Source of the DNA: Saprospiraceae bacterium
GTDB taxonomy: Bacteria > Bacteroidota > Bacteroidia > Chitinophagales > Saprospiraceae
Direction: 5' to 3'
NCBI GenBank assembly: GCA_020631405.1
Contig: JAHDHH010000014.1
Location: forward strand, 1-64,000
DNA length: 64,000 bases
How positions within the stretch are numbered: position 1 is the first letter of the stretch; every line of letters starts with the position of its first letter. This document shows positions 27,360 to 36,375 of this stretch, one piece after another. The notes under the pieces are model-generated. The model made no database searches, was not told the origin of the DNA, and saw nothing but the letters and a program-made list of their open reading frames with translations. Made by a program: the position numbers and the translations under genes.

Positions 27360-27957
27360 TATTTCTATAATTTCACTTGGCTTAACTAGCTGTTTTTCAG
27401 ACCAGGATGGAGCACCACTACCCTACTTAGGCAGACATACTATGACTGCTACAGATACGCTATATCATACTATCCCAGATTGGAAATTCTTGAATCAAGA
27501 TAGTAGTATAGTGACAAATAAATCTCTGAGTAATACCATATACATCTCTGATTTTTTCTTTACATCATGTCCATCGATTTGTCCAAAAGTCATGAAAAAC
27601 ATGCTCCGAATCTATGAGGAGTTTGAAGATGAAGAGATGGTACAGCTTGTATCCTTCACTATTGATCCTAAGCGAGATGATGTTGGTAAACTCAACTTGT
27701 ATAGTAATAATCTAGGAGTAACTAGTGATCGTTGGCATTTTCTTACAGGGGATCAAGATAGTCTTTTAGACCTAGCCGATGACTACTTCGTCGTAGCCTA
27801 TGCTGATGCTGATGCTCCTGGTGGTTTTGACCATAGTGGTAAGATTATACTTACAGACAAGGCAGGACATGTTAGAGGGTTCTGTGAAGGAACCGAACCT
27901 GAAACCATACCAAAATTCATCAAGGATGTTAAGAAGTTATTGGCTGAGTATAAGTAG
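27331..27957 (+). CDS. SCO1/SenC copper chaperone
   Basis: A 208-residue thioredoxin-fold lipoprotein (SISIISLGLTSC lipobox at residue 21) that delivers copper to the CuA centre of cytochrome oxidase. The copper/thiol motif is C80-PSI-C84 in DFFFTSCPSICPKVMKN, and the third ligand is the His in GGFDHSGKI. VSFTIDPKRDD is the family's central strand. It sits between a small lipoprotein and a cytochrome c and overlaps both, fitting a tight operon for oxidase assembly or electron transfer. Confidence 0.93.
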   Translation: MPTLLRTLFSISIISLGLTSCFSDQDGAPLPYLGRHTMTATDTLYHTIPDWKFLNQDSSIVTNKSLSNTIYISDFFFTSCPSICPKVMKNMLRIYEEFEDEEMVQLVSFTIDPKRDDVGKLNLYSNNLGVTSDRWHFLTGDQDSLLDLADDYFVVAYADADAPGGFDHSGKIILTDKAGHVRGFCEGTEPETIPKFIKDVKKLLAEYK

Positions 27958-28354
27958 TTTGTTGCTCTTTGCACTAATCATATTGTCTAGTGTACAGTGT
28001 GATGAGAATATCTACATCCAAGGAGAACGCTTATACGTATTTCACTGTGGCTCTTGCCATATGGATGATGGCTCTGGCTTAAAGAATATTATCCCTGACA
28101 TTCGTAACTCAAGGTATCTTGATGAGGAGATCAAAGACCTTCCTTGCTTAATTAGACATGGGAAGCAAGGATTTGTTGTAGAAGATTCTATCATCATAGA
28201 TATGCCAGTCAACTACAAGCTCACAGAATACGAAATCAACAACATTATCAATTACCTCATGACAGATTGGGAGAAGGGACCAATCGTTAGTATTACCACA
28301 ACCAGAAATTTGCTTGACGAATGTCCTATTCCAGATAATAGGTACGGTCAATAG
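27926..28354 (+). CDS. Small membrane/lipoprotein cytochrome c
   Basis: A 142-residue class I-like cytochrome c. The start is placed inside the end of SCO1 (32-base overlap), because it gives a proper export segment with a lipobox-type Cys at residue 25; a longer reading from upstream is only shadow sequence. Haem is attached at CGSCH (residues 41-45), with later Met in IIDMPVNYKL as the likely axial ligand. DWEKGPIVSITTTRNLLDECP closes the protein. It is co-transcribed with SCO1 and probably passes electrons. Confidence 0.85.
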   Translation: MLRSYWLSISSLLLFALIILSSVQCDENIYIQGERLYVFHCGSCHMDDGSGLKNIIPDIRNSRYLDEEIKDLPCLIRHGKQGFVVEDSIIIDMPVNYKLTEYEINNIINYLMTDWEKGPIVSITTTRNLLDECPIPDNRYGQ

Positions 28355-28389
28355 AATCTTATGTTTACTTTTGAGTAAAACTTAAACTA

Positions 28390-29610
28390 TTGCATTCTTA
28401 CACACTTCTTGAACTCAATGAATACATCAAACGGGTAGTTGCTCTCAACTTCGAGGATGCTATCTGGATAGAATGTGAAATCAGTAACATTAGTGAGGTA
28501 AGAGGACAAGTGTACCTAGACCTCATTCAAAAGGAAGAAGGCTCTAGCGATATTGTCGCACAATCATCTGCTGCTATATGGTATAAGGCTAACCTTTTCA
28601 TCAAGAGTAAGCTCAAGGACTTGTACAAGTCGATCTTAGCAAATGGGATACAAGTTAAGTGTAAGGTAGTAGTCACCTACCACGAACGCTATGGGATGAA
28701 GTTAAGTATCGAGGATGTGGACGCTTCCTACACCCTTGGAAACTTGGAGTTAGAAAAACAACAAATCCTAGACAAGCTCAAAGCAAATGACCTCCTTGAT
28801 CTCAACAAGACTACAAAGCTTCCTGAGGTCATTAAAAACATTGCTGTGGTGTCTTCTTTCACGGCGGCAGGATACAAGGACTTTTTGACACAATTGACTA
28901 AGAATGCCTATGGGTATGCTTACAAGGTAGACTTATTCCAATCAGCCATGCAAGGCGTCAATACTGAATCAGAAGTCTGTGCTGCTATTTATCAGATTCA
29001 AAACTCATTTACTCAATATGATTGTATAGCCATTTTGAGGGGAGGAGGTTCGAAGATAGACCTTTCATTCTTTGACAACTATAAGATTGCAGAGGCAATC
29101 GCAACTGCCAAAATACCCGTAATTACTGGTATTGGTCATGAGATAGACTTAAGTGTTGCTGACTTGGTAGCATACGAACACCTAAAAACACCTACAGCAA
29201 TAGCAAACTACATACTTGACAAAACTCTCCACTTCGAGTCTCGATTCATTGATGTTTATCAGCTTATTGTTCGTTCTGCTGAGCAACGTATCGCATTTGA
29301 ATATGAAAAACTCAATACACATGCTCAGACTCTTGCTTACCTAGCAGAAAAGAAAGTACTTACAATTGAAAAGAAATTAGAATTAGCTGAGAGTCAGCTG
29401 ACTAATACTACAATAGGTCTTCTTGAGAAAATGCACCAGCAACTGGAAGCAAAGGCGTCTCTAATTGCATCTTACGACCCCAAGGCAGTCCTGAAGCGTG
29501 GCTACAGCATCATTGAGCAGAATGGCAAAGTGGTCAATAGGGCTATAGCCGTGGATCCTAAGCAATCAATTACACTGCAATTCTACGATGGAAAGGTGAC
29601 AAAGTCTTAG
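28390..29610 (+). CDS. xseA: Exodeoxyribonuclease VII large subunit
   Basis: A 406-residue subunit of exonuclease VII, which degrades single-stranded DNA from both ends. The OB-fold opening is YTLLELNEYIKRVVALNF, the usual family start; no ATG gives this, so the TTG is taken as the start. The catalytic domain shows IAVVSSFTAAGYKDFL, AILRGGGSKIDLSFF and TGIGHEIDLSVADLVA, then a coiled C-terminal part and the final LKRGYSIIEQNGKV motif. The small subunit is at 33.2 kb, separated by a receptor pair on the other strand. Confidence 0.95.
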   Translation: MHSYTLLELNEYIKRVVALNFEDAIWIECEISNISEVRGQVYLDLIQKEEGSSDIVAQSSAAIWYKANLFIKSKLKDLYKSILANGIQVKCKVVVTYHERYGMKLSIEDVDASYTLGNLELEKQQILDKLKANDLLDLNKTTKLPEVIKNIAVVSSFTAAGYKDFLTQLTKNAYGYAYKVDLFQSAMQGVNTESEVCAAIYQIQNSFTQYDCIAILRGGGSKIDLSFFDNYKIAEAIATAKIPVITGIGHEIDLSVADLVAYEHLKTPTAIANYILDKTLHFESRFIDVYQLIVRSAEQRIAFEYEKLNTHAQTLAYLAEKKVLTIEKKLELAESQLTNTTIGLLEKMHQQLEAKASLIASYDPKAVLKRGYSIIEQNGKVVNRAIAVDPKQSITLQFYDGKVTKS

Positions 29611-30539
29611 TTAAAGGTATAGGTTGACTTATTCTCACAACCAAAGTATCCTGCACCGTTTTCAATGTTAGAGTAGATAGAGGTTGGCTCTTGGAAAGGA
29701 CCAAAATCAGTAGACTCAATGTATTGTTGGTACGATCGTTTGAAATTATACAACTCCTCAGACATTGTATACCAATGCAATTGAATATCACTAAAGTCAA
29801 ACTCAGATTCTTCAAAAAACCACTTACTCAGAGACATGTTAAGATTCATCGTATAGTCTTGACCATCGAAAAGGTCGTCATTAATTAGTAAGCCGTCTTG
29901 CCAAGTACTAAAGCCACTTTGGTCAGTTGTGAATAATTCTGGCTTAAATATAAAGCTATCAATAAATGTATCTATTTCAGTAATGAAGGTATCGGTGATT
30001 TCTACAACGACCTCTACCCTATAAAAACTTTTGCCAGGAGCATCGTCAATATTAAAAGTCACTAGGTAGTCTTGAGTCTCATCATCAAATACTCCACCTC
30101 CAGACTGTATTTCATCAATATCTAAGTCAGTCAAGACTATGTGTGGAGGTAAGGTTGAACTACCAATGACAGTTCCATATTGATCATTGCTGCTTTCAAT
30201 GAGGTATTCGCCGTCCCACGCTTCATCCCAATCTGTCAAATCAAGTTTGTAGAATTGATCTTCATCTTGGAAGAATGTACCAACTATCTCACCGTCCTTG
30301 CTCAGAGTCACAGTGGCATCTTCAATATAATTCGGGTCGTTTTGCGGTTCTACGATTGATTGATTCTCTGCCACTAGCAGCACTATTTGGTCTGCTTCAG
30401 CGGTCAGACTCCCACTGATGACCATCTGCTTCTCAAACCCAAAGTCATCTTCAATATCAAGATTCTTAGTCAATAAGTCTTCACAACTGGTTGCTATGAG
30501 AGACATAGCTATTAGCGTTAGTAATTGATATACTTTCAT
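29607..30539 (-). CDS. DUF4249 lipoprotein (partner of TonB receptor)
   Basis: A 310-residue surface-associated lipoprotein: MKVYQLLTLIAMSLIATSCE gives a good lipobox (starting here drops five upstream residues). The body has the DUF4249 pattern: MVISGSLTAEADQIVLLVAE, DATVTLSKDGEIV and the end FQEPTSIYSNIENGAGYFG. Members are paired with TonB-dependent receptors, like SusD-type partners. It follows the receptor gene with only a few bases between, and its end overlaps xseA by four bases (convergent). The ligand is unknown. Confidence 0.88.
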   Translation of the reverse strand: MKVYQLLTLIAMSLIATSCEDLLTKNLDIEDDFGFEKQMVISGSLTAEADQIVLLVAENQSIVEPQNDPNYIEDATVTLSKDGEIVGTFFQDEDQFYKLDLTDWDEAWDGEYLIESSNDQYGTVIGSSTLPPHIVLTDLDIDEIQSGGGVFDDETQDYLVTFNIDDAPGKSFYRVEVVVEITDTFITEIDTFIDSFIFKPELFTTDQSGFSTWQDGLLINDDLFDGQDYTMNLNMSLSKWFFEESEFDFSDIQLHWYTMSEELYNFKRSYQQYIESTDFGPFQEPTSIYSNIENGAGYFGCENKSTYTFN

Positions 30540-30543
30540 AATT

Positions 30544-32985
30544 TTAAAATTCAAATCTGTAACTTACTGAAGGAATTATTGGGAAGAGGCTATACTGCTT
30601 GAGTACAGTTTCTTCATTGACATTACCTTGGCTATCTTGGGTGTACTCTGTTTCAAAATTGACGAAGAAAGGATTCCTTCGTGAATAGGCATTGTAGGCG
30701 CCAATTGACCAGGTTCTCGTAAACCTCTTTTTCTTTTTTATAAAGTCAATATTGATATCAAGTCTGTGGTAGTCGCCCAACCGTTGATTATTTCTGGAGT
30801 CAAATAGACCTACCCATTGAGTCCAATACCCACCTCCAAAATCACTAAAATCTTGGATAATTGGTACATTGGATTCAGCAAAGGTGACAGAGTTACCCGT
30901 GCCATACACCCAAGTAGCCGATACATTGACTCTATCACTTAACTCATATAATCCGACCAAAGACAAATCATGCCTCCTGTCAAACTTGTAAGGATACCAT
31001 TCTCCGAAATTTTTCAAATCAAACTGCCTTTCTGACTTTGACAAAGTATAACCAAGCCACCCCGTAAACTTCCCCTTCTTCTTTTGTATGAATAGTTCTA
31101 TCCCATAAGATCTACCCTGACCCTGAACTACTTGATCTTCCCACTCTTCCAATGAAAAGAGTGATGCTCCATCCTCGTAGGCAATCAAGTTTTTCATTTC
31201 TTTGTAATACCCTTCTACACTCACTTCAAATCCCTGATCAAAAGTCTTAGCAAAACCAACTGCGCCTTGCCAAGAATCTTGCGGCTTCACCTTATCGGTT
31301 GTTGGCAACCACTGATCCCAAGGCAATCCTATATTCTCATTAGTGAGGTATTGGACGTACTGACGCATGGTGGCAAATGATGCCTTAAGGGCAATATTGT
31401 TTGGTAGTAATTGCCTGACCGAAATCCTTGGCTGCACAGAAGTATAGCCTGTACTACCTACATTGAATCCAGAAAAATGAATCCCATAATTTGCCTTTAG
31501 TCCAGGAGCAATCTTATGATCATCTTCTACAAATAGATTGTATTCTAGTGCATTCTCTTGCTGCTGTCCAAATATCGTGTCTAGAGCAAACTGAGTCTGA
31601 CCATCTGCAACAAAGTCAGCCTCCAAGGCAAATTCGCCAGGATTGAATGAATGCCTAATGGCTAGACCTCCATATTTGATGTAGTGATTGGGGTTGGGGA
31701 TATAATCAAAGTCAACCCTGAGGGCAACATCATTTATTCCAGAATCATACCCTGCACTGTAGAAAGTCCGATCCTGAACATCGCCTTGAGCATTGTAGTC
31801 TTCATTCTCAGTAGCTATGAGTGTACCAAAATTGTATTTACTATAGGTAGCCGTAACATTAGAAAACATCTTATTGCTCCACTTATGATTCCATCTTAAA
31901 GCAGAGGTGATATTGCCCCAACCGAGATTAGTTGTCAGTTTATTCTTATACAAATTGGGTTCTCCGTCTTCTGTCTCGACATAGAACTTGTCATCGCCCA
32001 GGTAGGCACTCAGGTATAACCGATCATTGTCACTGATCTTATAGTTGACCTTTCCATTCAAGTCATAGAAGTAGTATCCTATCCTACCATCACCACCATT
32101 CCTTCTCAAACTAGCTTTGATGAGTGGTTGAGCTAGTAAGTCTATATAAGTTCGTCTTCCGGACACTATGAATGACGCCTTATCCTTAATAATAGGACCT
32201 TCTAGTGATAACTTAGAGGAGATCAAACCAATAGAACCGGCACCATGAAATTCTTTATTATTCCCTTCTTTCATGTTGATTTCTAATACGGAAGAGAGTC
32301 TTCCTCCATACCTGGCTGGATAGCCACCCTTCGTCAACTTGACATCCTTAATGGCATCGGCATTGAATACTGAAAAGAAGCCGAAAAGGTGGTTGACATT
32401 ATAAACTGGCACTCCATCTAGCAAGATAAGATTTTGGTCTGGACTACCTCCTCTCACATAAAGCCCTGACTGCCCTTCGCCACCAGACTGAACACCCGGT
32501 AGGAGTTGAAGTGTCTTGAGGACGTCAACCTCTCCAAGTAGTGCTGGCATCTTTTTGATCTGTTGGATTGGCACTTCAATGACGGACATCTGTGTCTTTT
32601 CTTCGATAGTCTCCGCTTGACTCGCAACTATTTCAACTACATCTAGAGATACTGATTGGCTCAATCTAATATCAATAGTAATATCCTTGTCCAGGTAAAG
32701 ACCGATAGTCTGGGGTTGATACCCAATATAAGAGAACGTCAGATACACGGAATCCTGAGGAAGTGTCATACTATAGAAGCCATACAGATTAGATACAGAC
32801 CCAGCACTATTGGTACTTTCAAATACATTGGCTGAGATCAGCGACTCTCCAGTCTCCATGTCGTAGATGTATCCATCTACTGTATAGGTTTGCTGTGCAT
32901 AAGTCAGAATACTTGATGAACTGAACACAAGGCTTAAAGTAAGTATCCTTAGGAATTTGCACAATAGAGTTGGGTGTTGTTTCAT
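30544..32985 (-). CDS. TonB-dependent receptor with carboxypeptidase-like N-domain
   Basis: An 813-residue outer-membrane receptor. After a signal peptide comes a carboxypeptidase-regulatory-like domain (YTVDGYIYDMETGESLISA, residues ~31-110). The plug has GVQSGGEGQSGLYVRGGSPD and QNLILLDGVPVYNVNHLFG; then a 22-strand type barrel ends in a C-terminal aromatic (VSYRFEF). It imports an unknown substrate using TonB energy. It pairs with the DUF4249 gene downstream. The receptor pair is inserted, in opposite orientation, between xseA and xseB. Confidence 0.93.
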   Translation of the reverse strand: MKQHPTLLCKFLRILTLSLVFSSSSILTYAQQTYTVDGYIYDMETGESLISANVFESTNSAGSVSNLYGFYSMTLPQDSVYLTFSYIGYQPQTIGLYLDKDITIDIRLSQSVSLDVVEIVASQAETIEEKTQMSVIEVPIQQIKKMPALLGEVDVLKTLQLLPGVQSGGEGQSGLYVRGGSPDQNLILLDGVPVYNVNHLFGFFSVFNADAIKDVKLTKGGYPARYGGRLSSVLEINMKEGNNKEFHGAGSIGLISSKLSLEGPIIKDKASFIVSGRRTYIDLLAQPLIKASLRRNGGDGRIGYYFYDLNGKVNYKISDNDRLYLSAYLGDDKFYVETEDGEPNLYKNKLTTNLGWGNITSALRWNHKWSNKMFSNVTATYSKYNFGTLIATENEDYNAQGDVQDRTFYSAGYDSGINDVALRVDFDYIPNPNHYIKYGGLAIRHSFNPGEFALEADFVADGQTQFALDTIFGQQQENALEYNLFVEDDHKIAPGLKANYGIHFSGFNVGSTGYTSVQPRISVRQLLPNNIALKASFATMRQYVQYLTNENIGLPWDQWLPTTDKVKPQDSWQGAVGFAKTFDQGFEVSVEGYYKEMKNLIAYEDGASLFSLEEWEDQVVQGQGRSYGIELFIQKKKGKFTGWLGYTLSKSERQFDLKNFGEWYPYKFDRRHDLSLVGLYELSDRVNVSATWVYGTGNSVTFAESNVPIIQDFSDFGGGYWTQWVGLFDSRNNQRLGDYHRLDINIDFIKKKKRFTRTWSIGAYNAYSRRNPFFVNFETEYTQDSQGNVNEETVLKQYSLFPIIPSVSYRFEF

Positions 32986-33040
32986 GTGTGTTGATTACGT
33001 TAACTTGACGTCTATATATCTCAAAATATTGCTGTAGCCT

Positions 33041-33079
33041 TTTAGTATCCTTGAAAGTTGACTACAGAAGGACACTAAA
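33041..33079. repeat. Imperfect 12-bp inverted repeat upstream of the TonB receptor gene
   Basis: TTTAGTATCCTT and AAGGACACTAAA are complementary at 11 of 12 positions, with a 15-base loop. It lies 56 bases before the receptor start, where an operator or RNA structure might act. No T-run follows, so a terminator is unlikely. Confidence 0.35.
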
Positions 33080-33193
33080 TTATTCAAAGGGTTGCATAGA
33101 TTAGACTCAACTGTAATACGTGGAGTATATTATTCCGCTTTGGTTTCATTATTGAATGAATTACAAATACATTCGTAGAGAAATACTGATATT

Positions 33194-33391
33194 ATGGCAA
33201 AAGCAAAACAGCAGTTCAATTTTGATAAATCGTATCAAGAACTTGAATCAATCTTGGAAGAAATCCAAACCAATGACTCTATCAATGGCTTAGAAGAAAA
33301 GGTAAAAAAAGCTTCGGAATTACTTGAGGCTTGTAAAAGCCAATTGAGAACAATAGAAAGCACTATCAATAAGACTTTAAGCCAAGACTAA
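33194..33391 (+). CDS. xseB: Exodeoxyribonuclease VII small subunit
   Basis: A 65-residue protein made of two helices: FDKSYQELESILEEIQTND and NGLEEKVKKASELLEACKSQ. This is the standard XseB pattern and length (usually 60-80). It forms a complex with XseA. The rdgB gene follows one base after the stop, so they are probably one operon; xseA itself lies 3.6 kb upstream on the same strand. Confidence 0.93.
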   Translation: MAKAKQQFNFDKSYQELESILEEIQTNDSINGLEEKVKKASELLEACKSQLRTIESTINKTLSQD

Positions 33392-33392
33392 A

Positions 33393-33992
33393 ATGACAAC
33401 TCATCAAACTCTAATTTTTGCTACTGGCAATGCCCACAAAGTGCATGAAGTAGGTCTTATATTAGGCGGTAGTAACCTCTCACTTAAGTCACTAAAGGAC
33501 ATCAATTGGACTACAGAAATCATAGAGGATGGAGATACCTTTCATGCCAATGCTCTTATCAAGGCAAAGGCTATTTATGACGAAGGGCACCGAATGGTTA
33601 TTTCTGAAGATAGTGGCATTGCAGTAGATGCATTGCAAGGAGCTCCTGGCATTTACTCAGCTCGTTACGCAGGGGTAGGCAAGCAAGCTGTAGATAATAA
33701 TGCACTATTGCTACAAAATTTAGATGGAATCACAGAACGAACAGCTAGGTATATTGCTGTCATCTGTTGTATAGTAGATGGTGAGGTCAACTTTTTTGAA
33801 GGAAGGTGGGAAGGACACATTGTCGACACTCTATCAGCAGGACAAGGAGGGTTTGGGTATGATCCACTCTTTATACCCGAAGGCTATACAAAGACTGTTG
33901 CTGACTTACCTCCAAGTGTCAAATCTGAGCATAGTCACAGAGCAAAGGCGTTTACTGCATTCAAAGCATATTGGAAAGAACGATATCAATAA
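33393..33992 (+). CDS. rdgB: Non-canonical purine NTP pyrophosphatase (RdgB/HAM1)
   Basis: A 199-residue house-cleaning enzyme that hydrolyses ITP, dITP and XTP to the monophosphates, keeping them out of DNA. It opens with LIFATGNAHKVHEV (substrate-binding SxNxxK-like motif), followed by FHANALIKAKA, VISEDSGIAVDALQGAPGIYSARYAG with the catalytic Asp, and the C-terminal GFGYDPLFIPEGYTKTVADL. Its last 32 bases overlap the convergent prenyltransferase gene. Confidence 0.95.
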   Translation: MTTHQTLIFATGNAHKVHEVGLILGGSNLSLKSLKDINWTTEIIEDGDTFHANALIKAKAIYDEGHRMVISEDSGIAVDALQGAPGIYSARYAGVGKQAVDNNALLLQNLDGITERTARYIAVICCIVDGEVNFFEGRWEGHIVDTLSAGQGGFGYDPLFIPEGYTKTVADLPPSVKSEHSHRAKAFTAFKAYWKERYQ

Positions 33993-34839
33993 TCACAAGT
34001 ACCCCAAACACTAAACTTGCACTTCCATTAGTTGTAAAAAATGCTCTATTAACCCTACTGAGGTCATTGGCGCTAACGATGCGATGCTGATATCCTAGGG
34101 ATACTATAAATACTGCCAAGGCAATGATATGCAAGGGTCTTGACCATAATTCACTATCATAAAGCAACCAACTACCCGCAAGTAGAGCAAGCGCTGTAAT
34201 CGCATGTAGTCCAATAGAAAGGTTTAAGGCATTGACTGATCCAAATCTGACTGGTATCGAATGTAGTCCTTTTGACTTATCAAATGATTCATCTTGAAGT
34301 GCATAAATAATATCAAAGCCAGCAACCCAAGTAAATACGGCCACTCCGTAGCAAATCACTGATGGGTGAATGCTTCCAGTCACTGCCATATAGGCACCTA
34401 CTGGGCCCAATGCCAATCCAAGTCCTAGCACTAGATGACACAGACTAGTAAATCGCTTAGTAAATGTATAGCCTAGTACGACAAACAACGCCACTGGACT
34501 TAGGCAAAAACAAAGAGGATTAATAAAGTAAGTTGTACAGATGAATAAGACACAACATGCAACTACGAAACCTAGGGCTTGGTTAGGTGAGATAACTCCC
34601 GCTGGGATTTCTCTTGTCTGAGTTCTTTCGTTACTCGCATCGATGTCTCTATCTTGATACCTATTAAATGCCATCGCTGCACTCCTCGCGAATACCATAC
34701 ACAAGACAACTAAGCCAAGCAATCTGAAGGATAAGTCCTCGCTAGTATGCATGACTCCAATAAAAAAGCCTACCAAGGCAAAAGGCAGGGCAAAAATGGT
34801 GTGACTAAAGGTGACTAACGATAGATATTTTTTAATCAT
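33961..34839 (-). CDS. UbiA-family prenyltransferase (MqnP/4-hydroxybenzoate type)
   Basis: A 292-residue integral membrane enzyme with eight to nine transmembrane segments that attaches a polyprenyl chain to an aromatic acceptor in quinone synthesis. The first Mg-diphosphate motif is NRYQDRDIDASN and the second FDIIYALQDESFDKSKG. A menaquinone (futalosine pathway) or ubiquinone-like role is inferred from the phylum; neighbouring quinone genes are absent. It overlaps the 3' end of rdgB. Confidence 0.88.
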   Translation of the reverse strand: MIKKYLSLVTFSHTIFALPFALVGFFIGVMHTSEDLSFRLLGLVVLCMVFARSAAMAFNRYQDRDIDASNERTQTREIPAGVISPNQALGFVVACCVLFICTTYFINPLCFCLSPVALFVVLGYTFTKRFTSLCHLVLGLGLALGPVGAYMAVTGSIHPSVICYGVAVFTWVAGFDIIYALQDESFDKSKGLHSIPVRFGSVNALNLSIGLHAITALALLAGSWLLYDSELWSRPLHIIALAVFIVSLGYQHRIVSANDLSRVNRAFFTTNGSASLVFGVLVIIDIVLSNML

Positions 34840-34953
34840 GCTCAGTAGAGTTGGCTAATTTTCTAGTTTGAATGTAAGATTAGTGCCAATTTGCAACGCT
34901 AACGGATCGACCTTATCTCTCGTAGTCGAAAACTATGAGATGATAACAGATTG

Positions 34954-35385
34954 TTACCTCGCGTCTTTGGTTTTCATCTTTACGTAATTTTCGGATGTAA
35001 ACACTGCGATTTTTGCTTTTACATAGTCCTTAGTATTTCGAGTAACTATTGCTTCAAGACCTTTTATATTTAAAGCTGATGAGTATTGTACTGAATCTTC
35101 ATAATCTCGAAAACCATTTTTCAATGCTTGAATGATTTCTTTTCTTGTTGTTCCGACAACTTCAGTAATTTCAACTAATTCTTCAACGATTTTAATTGTC
35201 TCTTTATGCCCAATAAATTTTCGAACTATGTAGTAAATGTTGTTTAAACTAACAGCTGAAATGTAAATTTTAATAACTCCTAATTCATTTAACTCAAATA
35301 TTTTACTTGCGGGATTTGGAAATGGCTCGCGGTCTGTAAAAAAGTCTATTATTACATCCGAGTCAACGAATATTTTAGACACCAT
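34954..35385 (-). CDS. PIN-domain ribonuclease toxin (VapC-like)
   Basis: A 143-residue PIN domain. The metal-binding acidic residues fit the family: D8 in KIFVDSDVIIDFF, the central FRDYEDSVQ (D94, D97) and the C-terminal VTRNTKDY. PIN toxins cleave RNA, often tRNA or mRNA, and are blocked by the adjacent antitoxin. Its start lies 11 bases inside the antitoxin gene, so translation is coupled. The module is visibly more AT-rich than the neighbouring genes. Confidence 0.88.
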   Translation of the reverse strand: MVSKIFVDSDVIIDFFTDREPFPNPASKIFELNELGVIKIYISAVSLNNIYYIVRKFIGHKETIKIVEELVEITEVVGTTRKEIIQALKNGFRDYEDSVQYSSALNIKGLEAIVTRNTKDYVKAKIAVFTSENYVKMKTKDAR

Positions 35386-35647
35386 ACTTTTTACTCAATT
35401 CTTCAGTTAAAACTCTTTTGTAATCAAAATTTTTGTCAACCTTAAGTATTCCTCGTAAGCGTTTTACTCTTGGAGATAACTGGTTTTCCTCTACGTTTCT
35501 TTTGTCCTTAGTTATCAGCTTAAAGTAATTTTCCACTAAGTCTGATAAACTTTGACCTTTCTCCTTAGCATAACTTTTTGCTTCTTCAATAACATCCTTT
35601 TGAATAGTTAATGTCAATTTTGTATTCATTTTCATCAATTTAGTCAT
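35375..35647 (-). CDS. DUF6364-type antitoxin
   Basis: A 90-residue protein; internal Mets at residues 5 and 7 (MNTKLTLTIQKDVIEEAKSY) are alternative starts. The LTLTIQKDVIEEAKSYAKEK segment with a short strand and following helix is a ribbon-helix-helix DNA-binding pattern (SLSDLVENYF). The C-terminal half probably binds and inhibits the PIN toxin, whose gene overlaps its 3' end. It is likely the self-repressor of the operon; the upstream boxes fit. Confidence 0.82.
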   Translation of the reverse strand: MTKLMKMNTKLTLTIQKDVIEEAKSYAKEKGQSLSDLVENYFKLITKDKRNVEENQLSPRVKRLRGILKVDKNFDYKRVLTEELSKKYGV

Positions 35648-35653
35648 AAATAT

Positions 35654-35720
35654 ACGTGTTTAGTAGGACATAATCAACACGTGTTTATTTGTTTTTTCTG
35701 TGGATGAGAAGGAACACGTA
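35654..35720 (-). promoter_or_regulatory. Repeated ACGTGTTTA boxes upstream of the toxin-antitoxin operon
   Basis: ACGTGTTTA occurs at 35654-35662 and again at 35679-35687, 25 bases apart; its core appears inverted as AACACGTA at 35713-35720. Repeated short boxes just before a gene with a ribbon-helix-helix antitoxin look like its operator. Function is inferred from position. Confidence 0.5.
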
Positions 35721-35726
35721 CTATAA

Positions 35727-35764
35727 AAAAAAGTCCAGCACAAATTGTTGTGCCAGACTTTTTT
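35727..35764. terminator. Bidirectional intrinsic terminator
   Basis: AAAAAAGTCCAGCACAA and TTGTGCCAGACTTTTTT form a 17-bp hairpin with one two-base mismatch and a 4-base loop. It is flanked by A on the left and T on the right, so it can stop transcription in both directions. It lies after the DUF1573 gene, before the toxin-antitoxin boxes. Confidence 0.8.
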
Positions 35765-35792
35765 AATCTTTTCCTAAATAAGGAAGTATAGC

Positions 35793-36335
35793 TTATTGAG
35801 CTACTGCTGGTTTAGCAGCTGCATCTTCTTTTTTGTCTACAGTACCTTTAATAGTAAGGTATGTGTTTACAGGATCAGTGTTAGCAGTGATCGTTACTCT
35901 CTTAGATTGAGCATTTCCACCTACTTTTCCTTTTCCTTTAGAATCAAATTGTACTTTGATTGAAGATGAAGCACCTGGAGCAATTGGCTCTTTCGGCCAT
36001 TGAGGTACAGTACATCCACAACTTCCTTTTGCGTTGCTGATGATTAAAGGCTCATCACCTGTGTTAGTAAAAGCATACTCATATGTAGCTTTATCTCCTT
36101 CCATAATTGTACCGAAGTCATACTCTAATTCTGCGAATTCTACTGTAGTAGTAGGTCCAGCTGGCACTTCTGGCTCATTTGCCTTAGCAGGAGGAGTAGT
36201 TGTAGCAGAAGTAGTTGCAGCAGCAGGTACAGCAGATGTGTCTGCAGACTTAGCTGATCCACCTTCAGAATTACAAGCGGTCATAGCAAACATTGCAACT
36301 ACAGCAAGTAATGTTAATAATTTCAAATTTTTCAT
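35793..36335 (-). CDS. DUF1573 lipoprotein
   Basis: A 180-residue lipoprotein (LAVVAMFAMTAC lipobox) with an Ala/Thr/Pro-rich linker at ~25-60, then one DUF1573 domain: EFAELEYDFGTIMEGDKATY, IISNAKGSCGCTVPQWPKEP with the hallmark CGCT, and SSIKVQFDSKGKGKVG. The C-terminal tail is Ala/Lys-rich. DUF1573 is an Ig-like fold common in Bacteroidota surface proteins, of unknown function. It has a textbook phylum promoter and a strong terminator, suggesting a well-expressed single gene. Confidence 0.9.
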   Translation of the reverse strand: MKNLKLLTLLAVVAMFAMTACNSEGGSAKSADTSAVPAAATTSATTTPPAKANEPEVPAGPTTTVEFAELEYDFGTIMEGDKATYEYAFTNTGDEPLIISNAKGSCGCTVPQWPKEPIAPGASSSIKVQFDSKGKGKVGGNAQSKRVTITANTDPVNTYLTIKGTVDKKEDAAAKPAVAQ

Positions 36336-36375
36336 GTGTTTAGAAATATTAGATTAATAAAAGTAAATAACGATT

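Noticed and set aside
27800-27925. Longer N-terminus for the cytochrome c
   Set aside because: It is an alternate-frame reading inside SCO1 with no homology; export signal begins at 27926.
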